Assembly (NCBI GenBank): GCA_947579605.1
Contig: OX388319.1
Span: forward strand, 3,782,001-3,846,000
Reading direction: 5' to 3'
Origin: Athripsodes cinereus
Taxonomy: Eukaryota; Arthropoda; Insecta; Trichoptera; Leptoceridae
Length of the DNA stretch: 64,000 nucleotides
In this document: positions 11,100-22,714 of the stretch, one piece after another
How the letters are laid out: every line of letters starts with the position of its first letter
Numbering within the stretch: the stretch's first letter is position 1
The notes under the pieces: model-generated
What the model was told of the DNA's origin: nothing
The model's database searches: none
What the model saw: the letters and a program-made list of their open reading frames with translations, nothing else
Made by a program: the position numbers and the translations under genes

Positions 11100-11283
11100 G
11101 TTTTTTTTTTAAGATATATCTGGGTTTCGTTATAAACCCAAATACAACCTTATACACCTTTCACAGTAAGCTACTAAAAGCTTGTGTCGTGAAAGGGAAG
11201 TTTGCCGGCACCTGGTATCGAACCACGGACCCCTTGTTCACAAGGTCGAGACTCTACTTCCAGGCTACCGACGAACTGAAGTA
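11100..11283 (-). repeat. Family B tRNA-derived SINE, full length
   Basis: On the minus strand a tRNA-like head (GTAGCCTGGAAGTAGAGTCT, then B-box GTGGTTCGATACCAGG) leads into a conserved body (GCCGGCAAACTTCCCTTTCA, GGTGTATAAGGTTGTATTTG) and a tail at AGATATATCTTAAAAAAAAA. Copies are at 26560-26702, 38285-38420 and 45100-45262. Confidence 0.75.
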
Positions 11284-11410
11284 GTTGTTTTCTAATAATG
11301 TATCAGACATTGATATTGTACAAACATTGACATTTTTGTGATATTTATCAACCTCTCGGAAATATATATATCTTCTAATTTCGTCAAAAAAATTATGACA
11401 AATCTGCCCA

Positions 11411-11538
11411 CCTAGACAAATTGCATTTGGCGATCGACTACAAACGAACTTTTCGTCAAAGTACATATTATTATAATGTTATGGTACATTGTCGAAAAGT
11501 TCGTTTGTAGTCGATCGCCAAATGAAATTTGTTTAGGG
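11411..11538. mobile_element. Family C foldback MITE
   Basis: CATTTGGCGATCGACTACAA with ACGAACTTTTCG at the left is nearly the exact reverse complement of the right half (CGAAAAGTTCGTTTGTAGTC, GATCGCCAAATG). Related elements are at 39808-39958 and 49573-49709, each with GTAGACAA-type ends. Confidence 0.65.
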
Positions 11539-12203
11539 CTGCAGAACATCATTTTATCAAAGTGTGAACCATAACGTTATGGGCTAACCATATATTAATA
11601 ATATTGATATATGGTTAACCTTATGGGCTTTCCTCGGAAATTGATACTCCCTTGGTGGAAAAACTCACACCGAGGAGAAGACATACACAAATATACAAAA
11701 CATTTAATTAAGAATTCACCAACACACATACGAACAGATATAAGTATTTATGTGATATAGCTTATTCTAAATGTTCGTCAGAGCTATAATATGAATGAGC
11801 TGACGCAATTAATTTTTAACATAACAATTTTATAGACATGGCATTAAATGTTCATTATTTAATGCGAACGACGCTGTACTATACTAAAACATTTCTTCAG
11901 AACTTTTAACAATCAGTATTATGTCGATGGGTAAGATGATGGGCAAAAATGATATGACAATTATTATCCATTTAAAAAGGACTTAGTTAAGTGACAATAA
12001 TGATTAATGTTGTTAATTTTATTAATGAATTATGTACAATCGACATTTTATTCGGTTTACAAGATGGGATTTGTACAAGAAATTGAAACGCTTGTATGAA
12101 AAATCATTCTGATTTATTAGCAAAATGGAAAACAGCAAAATATTGTATAAATCTGCGAAGATTTATAATAGTCATTTATGTTTTATTTTTTTCTTTGTTT
12201 CAG

Positions 12204-12850
12204 CACCGAACATCGTTCTCCCGCACCTGCATAGGAGACAATTCTCTCTACGCTCCAGGGCCAATCCATCCCTTGATACGTCCCAGACAGGTACCTATGT
12301 ATATTTTATTCAATGTATCTTATAAACTTCAATAAAATTTTGGTAAACGAATCTATGAACAATTGTCCGTAAAATTAATTTAACTGAATCGAAATATATA
12401 GACCAAATAATCGATTTCCAAATTTGAATTTGTTTTTTATCCTTTCAGAATTCCGTTTTTGTTGGAAGCTCCGCTGCTATGGCATTCATTCCAGAAAATC
12501 CACCACGAAAAAGTAAATCAGCAATGGACATTCAATCCTTAGTACTTGCAGAATCTGGTTCAGAGTCCAGAGAATGTTCCAGAAGTCTGAGCAGAACGCA
12601 TTCTCCAACGGTTGGCTTTGTACCAGGAAATTCTTTAGGAGTCTCGTGCATGGCATACACACCCACTTACATTCCAAGCTATTCGCCAACATTCAGTTCA
12701 ATGCGAGGCAATTCTTTGGGAGGTTTCGGACCTCCCGGAAGAATGGGACTTCTTGGGGCGTCATCTACCGGAAGACTTCATAGGAATTCCATCTGTTTAG
12801 AGCGCCCCAGCACGCACAGGGGCAACTATCTGACTGTTACTAATGTTTAA
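12204..12850 (+). CDS. C-terminal two exons of an unidentified protein with a PDZ ligand
   Basis: Exon A (12204-12290, 29 codons) lies between TTGTTTCAG and GTACCT. Exon B (12449-12850) follows CCTTTCAG and ends at TAA. Both are in phase 0 and join into one frame of 162 residues; the upstream exons are not in view. The tail is rich in Ser, Pro, Gly and Arg. It repeats a GNSLG motif (VPGNSLGVS, MRGNSLGGF) and RNS/RxxS phosphosite-like motifs, and finishes in TVTNV, which fits a class I PDZ ligand (Thr at -2, Val at 0). No folded domain is visible. This looks like the cytoplasmic tail of a membrane or scaffold-bound protein, but I do not recognise the family. An internal ATG at 12479 exists, but the frame continues upstream through the splice site. 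Confidence 0.65.
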
Positions 12851-15800
12851 GTTCTATTGTATTTATCACAAAACTTATCCTATTATTTAAGATTGCTATC
12901 AATTACTATTATTTATTTACTATAATCTGGTATTATTATTGATAAATATAAATATCTAAATTTATCTTTAATATTGGGCTCAACATAATAATAATTATTA
13001 TCTAGTTAATACATTGTCATAATTTCATTATGAAAACACATTTATCATACACATTTATCATTGTACATTTTAATTTAACTAAATTTATAACAAGCCCCAC
13101 ATTGGGCGTCAGTTGCAGCGAATAATTTTACTAGATATTATAATTGGCGCCCAACGTTCGGCATATATACCTTTGTTATAAATTACAATTACTCGTGTTT
13201 TAACGTTTAATATAAATTATTATAATTATCATCTTTCTATTTACTGTGTACATTTTGTTTCATATTGATGATTTTAAATGATACTTTAAGTATATAATTT
13301 TTTTATATTATGATATCAGTCAGTAACCGACTTGATCACTACTACTTGCATACCAGTTAAGGGCCAAATAAATAAATTATTTATTTAGGGTGTAAGATTA
13401 TCAAGTTAAATAAAAAGAATCTATTATTCAACATTGATTACTACGCCATAATAAAAATAAATATTCGATCATCATTCGTAATTTGCGATAAAAATTATAA
13501 TTTGATTAAATTTTTATGCTAACCTCAAACAAACAAAAAATGTGAATCATGTAAAATGGATACAAGTTCATTATTTGACATGCATTTAAAAAATAGTTCA
13601 GTATTTATTTGTTTATTGAGTGAAAACAACCGTGAATGACATAACAGTTTTGACTTTTGTGATTTTTTTTAAATTACATACATGAAAAATATTGTGTACA
13701 ATATTCAAATAAAAATATTAATAAAAAAATCAGTTTTTAAGCCGTATTGTGTTTATAATCAAAGTATATTATGAAACACAGTATATTTATATCATGTCTA
13801 ACGTCTTAATAGGAAGCATAAGTCATTGATTAAATAAATAATATTGAATAACGTAAACTTTTCTTGTGTAAACTAACTATAATCAATCAAAAGGTTTTTA
13901 AAAAGAAAAATAAAAGTTTTACTTCGTAATGTCAATACATAAATAGTAAGCGTGAAACTTTTGACTAGCTCCTCATATTTCAATAAAAATAGTTATAATT
14001 GTCTCTGCTTTTAACTTCTTTGCAGAGATATTTAAGTAAAGGAGCATTGCGTACATAATTAGGTATTATTTATTCCTTTAATTACAAAGTATTAAATTGA
14101 AATATTTACACATCTAATGTGCTGTAAAAACAAATCAAAACGCAGCTTATAAATTTTGGTAAAGATTTTTCATAGATGTCAAATCGTTATTCTGATCAAT
14201 TGAATTGATCGATCTGATTGATCTGATTGATTGATCTGATCTATGTGAATTTTCGATAAGCTGTGTTTCTTTTATCAAAGCTGATTCACTCTCAATGTAA
14301 TTTATTAAATTTTTCATTTTCTTACCTTATATCCATCAATTTGGATAAAAAGTACATAATGCTATAATGTAATGTGAATCAAATTTCTAGTAGAAACATT
14401 TTATTTCTTAGATTATCTATTCACTATCAAGTCTCATGTTGTAGTTTGTAACTATGTAGTTAAAGAAGTAAATATTAAATGAAGAAGCATAGTAATAAAA
14501 AAAAATATAGTAGGTACTCTAAACCCACTCTTGCGTTGCATCTCATTTTCTATCCACAAAGTATAAAGTTTTAAATATTTCCAGAATCTTATGACATAAA
14601 TTCTAGGAAATTCTTACTGTAGATTGGTTTCAATTTTGTTTGTATTAAAAAAAACATGGAAAATTTTCAGGATTTGTACGGTTTAAATACGGTTAAAAAA
14701 TAAGTACTTACCCATTATTTCTTATACAAATATATCTGTAAATAATGTCATAACATATTTTCAGACATCTTTGACTTTTAATTCACAAGTTGTATAACCT
14801 TACATATAATTACCTCAATAGCTTTGTGTGATCATCAAAATTGAGATTGCAGGATTAAAATCCAAGTCAAGTCATTAGTTTTTGGGTAAAATACTATTCA
14901 GAATAAAAGCACATTGACAAATATTATTGCCTCTTAGTAAAAAACAAATTTGTTTGACCAGGACTATGATATTGTTCATTTTCATTTATGAAAAGTTCAT
15001 TGGATCAAAATAATATTGTCGCCTTTGTACAGCACTATCTTAACATTAAAAATAACAATGTCATTTAGAATATTAAATTCATTCAATTCTCAAAGAAAAA
15101 TCTAATGCTCCTTCTTTGAATATTTCTTCTACAATGTGACAGTAGAGAGACCATAGGGAGTGTTTACAAATTCAGACATTTTATCAATTCATTCCAACCA
15201 CAGACAACTTTTATAACAATAAAGATTCAATCTAGTTCGTCACTGAACAAAGAGGTGGTCAATTCGATCAACAATCTGTTAAAATGCACATTGTTAGAAT
15301 GAACTGAAAAAATACTGATGTTCTTTAAACACTTTATTAGAATGTATATTCCTGGAAAGCCAAAAAGTCTCCGTCCATGGAACTATAATAAAATATATAC
15401 CTATCAATTATTTATCTAGAGATTGTCTATTCTGTAAAAAGAAAGATTGAGTAGGTACTCTTTTATCAGTAGAGTGGCCAGTAGTAACATAAAAAAATAT
15501 ATATTATAATTAATTATTTCAATTTGATAGTAGGTATTTCTACAGGTACCGAACAAATATTTTTTCTCTCTTTTCTTCACATGTTAAGTATAGAAAAAAA
15601 GAAGAGATAAAACTAGATGTTTCTTTCCTAAATTGAGAAAGAGAATAGAGAAAAATCACATTTGTTCTTTCGGTAGGTGTGAAGACACCTAATGCAGAGT
15701 GCCAAATATGAAGAAATTGTAAATTAAAAGATTATTTTATCTGAAAAGCTGTAGCACCAAGAATGATTTTCAAATAAATAAAAATTATAAAATTTTGAAA

Positions 15801-17067
15801 TTCAAACGATTGTTACAGAAACATCCATTATAAAAGGAATCATGTAATAATAATAAAAAAAATGTTTTAAAAATGTAGCATGTTTTCTTCTTAGTAATAA
15901 TATAGTGTTGCCATAAATCTTAAAATATATATCTATAAAAATAAATATAATTTTATTTTACTGAATTAGACTTTTTGTTCTGAATACTTCTAGCTAATGT
16001 TGATTAGGGATCAAATTATATATATATTTGCATGTTTATTGCGAAAATCTGTGCATTTCATTGAAAGTGTGTTTTGAGCATTTTAATTATGTATCTAGTA
16101 AAAAATATGTTGAAGACTTTCATTTGTGTATGGTGAATACACATTTATGTGTTAGTTCCTAGAAATAAAAATTACAATTGAGGTGGCAACTAGAAGTCGG
16201 ACCCATAAGCCCTTTTTGGAGAATATAGAAATGAATTCTCCTGAGTCCTGTCTTTACCCATGCAAATTTTCATTGAAATTTCTCCATTTGTTTAAATAAT
16301 ATTTATTTCTTTGGGATTTCCTATTCAATACAATTTGTTGAAAATATCTTTAATCTTTCAAAAATTGTATTAAATACATATTTATCTAAATAAATAATAT
16401 GAATCTTGAGTTGACTGATACATTATCAAATCACTATTACAATGGAAAGACACATCATAGGGCTACGAAACACAATTAAAAAAATTAAACATATCTCAAA
16501 TGTCATTTTAGCTTATGGGCCGTTGTTCTAATTGCCTCCCCAATAAATGATTTAAATTTAGAACAAAAATGTGTTCTTATTTAATTCATCATCTTCTTAA
16601 ATCCTGTATCAAATAATTTATCTAAGAATATCTATCACTAGACCAAAAATATTCATTAAAATTTAAAAATTTTCATGTAGTTACTTTATGGTGATATCAG
16701 TATAATGGGTGTATTATTGTAAATTGAAATAGAAAAATATAAATAAGTGTGTTTTTCTATTATTATGGTAAATAAATTTACAAAATTAAAGCTCAAGTTG
16801 TAAAATTTGTTGTGACATTAAGGGCTAGAACATTAAATGCATATTTTTCTAATGGCAACATTAAAAAATGAAAATGTTCTGTTTGGTTGAAAAAATTCAT
16901 TCCAAAATTGTATATTTTATCAATTAGTGGGCTCAAATCTATCACATACATGTTTTTTGTCTATTTTATATGTTCAATATTTCGATTGTCTAGTTCCATA
17001 AGTTAACAACTAGAAATTCAGACATTAATGTTGTTGACCGAAGGTACTTGTTGGAAGTCCATTTCAA
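12851..17067. other. AT-rich, repeat-poor stretch; possible long 3' UTR
   Basis: No credible ORF and almost none of the window's repeat families occur here, in contrast to both sides. Several AATAAA signals are present (for example near 13366 and 13716), as is a Pumilio-like TGTAAATA near 14736. A GATC/GATTGATCTGAT-rich patch lies at 14193-14242. The stretch could be the 3' UTR of the 12204-12850 gene, but no transcript evidence is available. Confidence 0.35.
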
Positions 17068-17193
17068 GATAATTGAAAAAAACACAATATGTAGTTAACT
17101 TCCAAATGACTTTATTAACTTTAATGACTTTAGTACGCGAAGTTAATAAAGTCATTTGGAAGTTAACTACATATTGTGTTTTTTTCAATTATC
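17068..17193. repeat. Perfect 54-bp inverted repeat (long hairpin)
   Basis: 17068-17121 and 17140-17193 are exact reverse complements, with an 18-base loop containing TAGTACGCG. Arms begin GATAATTGAAAAAAACACAA. Zero mismatches over 54 bp implies a recent origin or selection on pairing. No coding potential and no target duplication were resolved. Confidence 0.85.
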
Positions 17194-18960
17194 TAGAAAT
17201 TCAAACATTTCGAGATACAGTGTTTCAAAGTTTAAGGCAATATTAAACATACAGAATTTTTCGTAGAATCAAAAGAATGCAGCTTTCTACATGTGATGAT
17301 AAGCCAAAAAATATTTTGCATATTGTCAAGTTATTGGCGCATGGAACAATATTTTCATTTGGTAGACAAGGATGCCAACGACTTAATTGTTAATTTTCCA
17401 TATTGAAATTAATATTTTACCCAAAAAATGCTGCAACGACTTTTACAATGGCATCTCATATTTGTCAATTTAAAATAACGTTTTTAACATAATTTGATAC
17501 TATTAGAATTGGTGTATAGATTTAAATAATTATAATAATATTTAAGATAAAAATGTATTGAGAATTATCAAATATTTCTACAAAAAATTATTAAATGATG
17601 AAATAGGAATGGGTTGGAAAATAATAAAAAATATTTCCTTTTTTTTTTCAAACAATTTATTTATTTACTTACAGAAATATACAATTCGTGCTAAATTAAG
17701 CAAGGTGTTTATGACACATATTTACAATTTACTGTTTACAACAATATAATGTCTTTAGAAAACAAAATATGCTCCAGAATAAATAATTATTTTTTAAAAT
17801 AAGCAAAGTACAAACTGATATTATGAAAAAAAAAACATGCATATCAAAGCGAAAGATAATTGGAATTCCTTTTTATTAAAATAATTATTTATTATTATCA
17901 TGATCCCACATTTTGCCACTGGGATTGGTATTTCGTCTCAGAAACATATTAGTTTTGTTTTTAAAATTAATATTTTATATTTTACTGACAAAATAGGAGC
18001 TATGGCCACTTATTGAAAAGTGTCAATTAAAATTTTTCAACAGAAATAGTTCTCAATTCAACATAAATTTGTAAATCTATTACAACTTAAATTTATTATT
18101 GATAAAACACAAATATCAAATAAATAAGCACTATATTTACAAAACACTAAAATTACTTGAAAAATTATGTATAAATTAGTAAGATCAAGTTATACAGTCA
18201 AAATATTTTAGGAAAAATATTTATACAATAAAAATGCATAGAAAAAACAACAGAACAGTATGATTTCAAAATTGATTTTAGAATATTAAAACATAATATT
18301 CTTCAATTTTATTTTTATAGTACACATAAAATGTTGCCAGTATAAAAATATTGTCTATTTTCATTCAATGTGTGTAACTATTATTCACATACTTTAAAAT
18401 ATATAAGTTTGCCAATTCTGGCTCTCGATGCCTTACAACTTATATCAAACTGAACTATATGAATTATTTTCATAAAAAATGAAAGATTTTTTATATGAAT
18501 TCCTATGTATATACAAGCTTTCTCCCCACATTGTCCTTCATTATCTCTTTGTACATAATGTCCCAACACCTACACACATTTTCTTTATCCTATTTCTTCT
18601 CAAATACATTAAAAAAATTGCATCTTTATCAAAGATGACTATGTTAAAACATACATTTCTAATTTATCTATCTTTCTAGTGTGTAAAAATCAAAAATTGA
18701 TTCTACAGTGCATATAAAAAAGTAATCAAAATGTAAGACTATTGCAACAATTAACCTAAATCATGTTTGTTTATTGAAAGAAATAATTTTATATCAGTAA
18801 GTCTAGAAAAGGACGAGGATATAACAAAAAGAGAAATGGGTGAGTGAGTGCGAGACAATTGTTGAGACGAAAATATAATTTAATAGAGATGTGAAGAATA
18901 TGTTAAGAGAATTAATTGTTGAAGGGTGTTTGTGTTCACACTGTGAAAATTCATATTCAA
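17194..18960. other. AT-rich intergenic stretch, nothing identifiable
   Basis: Only short, low-complexity ORFs are present. I see no domain signature, repeat family member or RNA gene. Confidence 0.4.
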
Positions 18961-19153
18961 TAATTTATAAACAATCAAAACACTGTTATATTTTCACCAT
19001 ATTTATTCAAACTCTAACGTTCAAACTCTAATTTTTGTAGGAGACAATTTACTGTTTCAGTACTCTTGAGAATGCCCATTGAAGTGGGCGAAAACGTTAG
19101 AGTTTGAATAAATATGGTGAAAATATAACAGTGTTTTGATTGTTTATAAATTA
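18961..19153. repeat. Inverted-repeat unit with hammerhead-like core
   Basis: Perfect 61-bp arms (18961-19021 and 19093-19153) enclose a 71-base loop. The loop end reads CTTGAGAATGCCCATTGAAG then TGGGC and GAAAACG: a GCCCA/TGGGC hairpin followed by GAAA, a diverged form of the core seen at 153-175. Inferred Penelope-like terminal repeat pair. Confidence 0.6.
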
Positions 19154-19890
19154 TTAAGAGAATTAGTTTTGAAAAGAAATGTGAAAGGAAATGCACACGT
19201 CTGAAAGCTACATGAATCATTCACACAGACTTGAAAACGGATGCAAGTTGAGTAAAAATATTAACAATAGTGCATGAGAAATTACATGAATATATTGCAC
19301 ACAAAAAAGGTTTGTTTAGCTTTTTTGACAAAGGAACCAGTCTGAGGGAATGGAGAAAAATAATCAGCATTCTTAATACGTATGTTATATTCATACACAT
19401 CCTCCCTCTTTTCTGTGATAACTTGTTTATTATTTGCATATGTTAGCGTCTTTGTAATTTGAGAATAAAACAACTTGATCATGATAAAATGTCAAAGACA
19501 ATCATGTATTGAGCACGAGGAATCAACATACTGGCTTAAGAAATTTTATGAATATGATTATGAGCCAAAAACAATATCCTTTCTGCCTACCTCGCAAGAG
19601 AATAGAAAGTTTTTTTTTATATGCACTGCAGTACAATAATTCTATCATTATAATATCTTTCTTCTAAATCTTTTTCCTCTTCTCTTAGTATCTAGTAGAA
19701 ATGAAATATGAATATAGTAGTAGAACAAATATATCTATAAAACCTTCTAACAATTAAGTGGACCATTATCTTTATAGTATGTATATCAAATAAGTTGTAA
19801 ATTTATTTGTTCATTTCAAAGTCATTTAATAGAATCAAAATAGATTAAAAATAAAACACTGTGTTACTTTCACTATGAACAATTTTAAAT

Positions 19891-20005
19891 TTAGAGGCCT
19901 TTCGGGTAGACACCCATCATCATTGAGTTTTTATTAGAAACTAAATACAAGGGATTTTCTAATAAAAATTTAATGATGATAGGTGTCTACCCAAAAAGCC
20001 TCCGA
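19891..20005. repeat. Inverted-repeat pair, each half with a hammerhead-like core
   Basis: 19891-19940 and 19956-20005 are 50-base inverted copies with about seven mismatches. Each carries TGATGAT, a GGTGTCTACC-type hairpin and (in the left copy, minus strand) GAAAGGCC; in the right copy GAAA has become AAAA. The flanking ATTAAAATGAACTTTCA also follows the unit at 19-244, so the two units are relatives. Confidence 0.55.
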
Positions 20006-20109
20006 GTCAAATATTGTTCAAAATAAAAGTATTTTTTTTTTAATTTTATTTATCAATGGTAAATACGGTATTTATTTTGATTCTATTAAAATGAACTTTC
20101 ACAAAGTTA

Positions 20110-22290
20110 TTTCAAGTACTTTACAATGTTTTAACTAGTTTTTGTAAAAGTTATGATGTTTATTTCATTATCATTAAGAGTCATGTTATTAGTTGAGACC
20201 GGAATATATCGTCGTTGTTAAGAAGACAGTAACTACACTTTTTCGATAATTTTTTTTGTATTAGTTTTTTTCACTATTTATACATAATATAAAAAATCTT
20301 CATTGATGTAAAAATGTGAAAGTCTTTACATGAAATGCAACAGGACTACTCTGAAAAGTGAAATTTTGAAAACGATAATCACTTGTTTTCAAAATTCAGA
20401 TAATTTATTATTTATTTATAATAACATATACGGCACAAGGCCATTAAACATATACAAAAAAAATCACAAATAGCTCGATGCAATACAACAATCCTTTCAA
20501 ACGCAGTCACAATTACTTATCACACACACACATTCACGCAACTATACAATGCAGCAATATTAAACTATAGCACCCGCCAGTATACAAACTTATTTTATAA
20601 CACTTACAGACTATGCACATTAAAGTAACAATGCTGCTATCCCACTCACACTTACCATCGTCCGCATAAACAGACACCGGGTACAGAAAGGGACGGTGTC
20701 ACAATCATAATGACTTTTATCTTAACAATGACGATATGAAACGTGACATTAAAGACAAATGTTTTCCTCAACTATTTTGTTTTTATTGAGAGAGACATCT
20801 TTCGTCTTTCAAGCATATTCTTAATCTCACACAATCAAAACAAAGGAGATTAAAAATTTATTTAATTTATTTTTTCAATGTGTAATTTAAAATATCTCAT
20901 TTTCACATTTGTTTCATTAAAAAATATATCTACATTTCATTATTACATAAGTTCATATTATAATTGTATTACTGTAAAAGAAAAACTTCATATACTTATC
21001 AAGATATTATTAAAAGATACATAATGATATTAAATAAATAATAATAATAATAAAAAATATATCTAAACTGCATGGTAGCAAATTTTGTTTTATTATTCCT
21101 TACATAAAAACATTTTCGCATTTTGTGACAACATCAGGCAGTGTTAACCTGTAAAGGAGTACCAACGCACCGGTGCGTTTGATCCAGTAATATTTTGGTA
21201 TTCCCTCCAAATTCGTCAATTTCATCATTGGTCCAATCTGTCGGATGTACTTTACCAATGACAAGGAAAAAAATCAAAAATAGGCGTGTTTAGACCTTAT
21301 TTGTCGCCTATACAAAATATCACGTGACTGCCGCTTGAAATACCTAGCTGTCACTCGCGGTTGCAAACCATTTTGCTGCGTGCGTTCGTGCGCTATGAGT
21401 GTTATTTTATAGTGTTTTATGAATTTTTTTTACTTTTTGTGCTAATTCTGGACAATTAAATTAGTTTTTAGTACCTACATAAGTTTTTATTAAAAACAAA
21501 AAGAATAAATATTTTTAATAATAATAAATATTCCTATGTTGAACCCATTGTTGACAATACCGGAGCAGACATGATGTATCAAAATTGTTTTTGTTATATA
21601 ACTCCGTTATTATTAATTTTGGAGAGTTGGTTCGTTATAAACATTTATTCTAGGGATCATTTTCTATAACATGCAATAAAAAATTATTCAAAAAGGAAAA
21701 ATTTAATTAATTCACTCTGCCATACACTTTTTCTTTATTCACTCACGGACAGGTTAAGGGCAGTTTCCATCAATTACCTCTAGATGTTTTAATTAAAAAC
21801 ATCATTTTTCACGTTATCTAGTCAATCTAAAGAATTTTTTTGTCCAAGAGTGGACTCGAGACTAACCTCATGAGATTTGCTATCCAAAATGTCAGGTAGC
21901 CACTTGAAGACAGCGTGTTCGATGTGAATACATCACAATGACCAATTGTAATACAGTAAAAGAATTTGTATGGAAGCATTTCCAAGCAAGCATCCCATCA
22001 CATGAAGGTGTGCTATGACAATCTGCCTCTTTCTTCGGAAAATACTCCCATTTAAATGCATAGTGCATTATCATACACAATCAACTATTCTAACATAAGT
22101 AAATTATGTTCACCATTGCTGTCCACCGTGTGCAGCAAAGCATAAAATTGTACCCAGTTTCATATACAAAAATTTTTAGAACGCACTGATCTGAAATTGA
22201 AATAAACGCTGAACGACTTGACTTTGTATTGAGTTAACGCAAACATAAAAAAAATTGAACAATTCACAGTAAAAAAATTATATCAATGAA
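20110..22290. other. Intergenic AT-rich DNA with retroelement scraps
   Basis: 20401-20460 resembles a non-LTR 3' end (TTATTTATAATAACATATAC, GGCACAAGGCC). 20776-20830 shares GAGAGACATCTTTCGTCTT with 50941-50960. A minus-strand stretch near 21160-21260 reads as an uninterrupted peptide (GKVHPTDWTNDEIDEFGG) before a GTTAAC, possibly a fragment of an unidentified gene or transposon. No complete gene seen. Confidence 0.35.
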
Positions 22291-22299
22291 GATCATCAT

Positions 22300-22395
22300 C
22301 GCACTCAACGCTCCTCTCGGGAGCACAGGGCAGAAACCAGCCTCCTCCATTCAGAGCGTCTCTGCGCCAATTGCGTCACCTCTTTCCACGAAGAA
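22300..22395 (-). pseudogene. RTE-like C-terminal fragment
   Basis: Reverse complement of the end of the copy at 48480-48755: CTCCTCTCGGGAGCACAGGG, GCGTCTCTGCGCCAATTGCG, CACCTCTTTCCACGA. Only the last ~30 codons remain. Confidence 0.6.
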
Positions 22396-22714
22396 GATAA
22401 ATAACAATAATATATACAGAGATACAATATAAGAGTGATATACCCTTAATTTCACACACCCATGAACTCATTCAACCAGTGAAAAATATATAAAATAAAG
22501 ATATGATTATACGAGTTTATGGTAAACACAAATACACCTCCGAACACCTTTAGAGAGGATTTGAAATCATGATCTCTTGATCGAAAGTTCAAAACTTTGA
22601 TCACTTACCACCTCTATGATGCATATTAGTTTATAAAATGTGATTTTATTTTTAACTGTGTTCATCTTAATAACCTACTTATCTTAAAATTAGAATTGAG
22701 AACAATTTTAAAGA

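Noticed and set aside
15541..15690. Apparent inverted repeat around GGTACCGAACAAAT and TTTGTTCTTTCGGTAGGT
   Set aside because: Arms match only partly and the interior is a pyrimidine/purine tract that pairs by composition; not firm enough for a MITE call.
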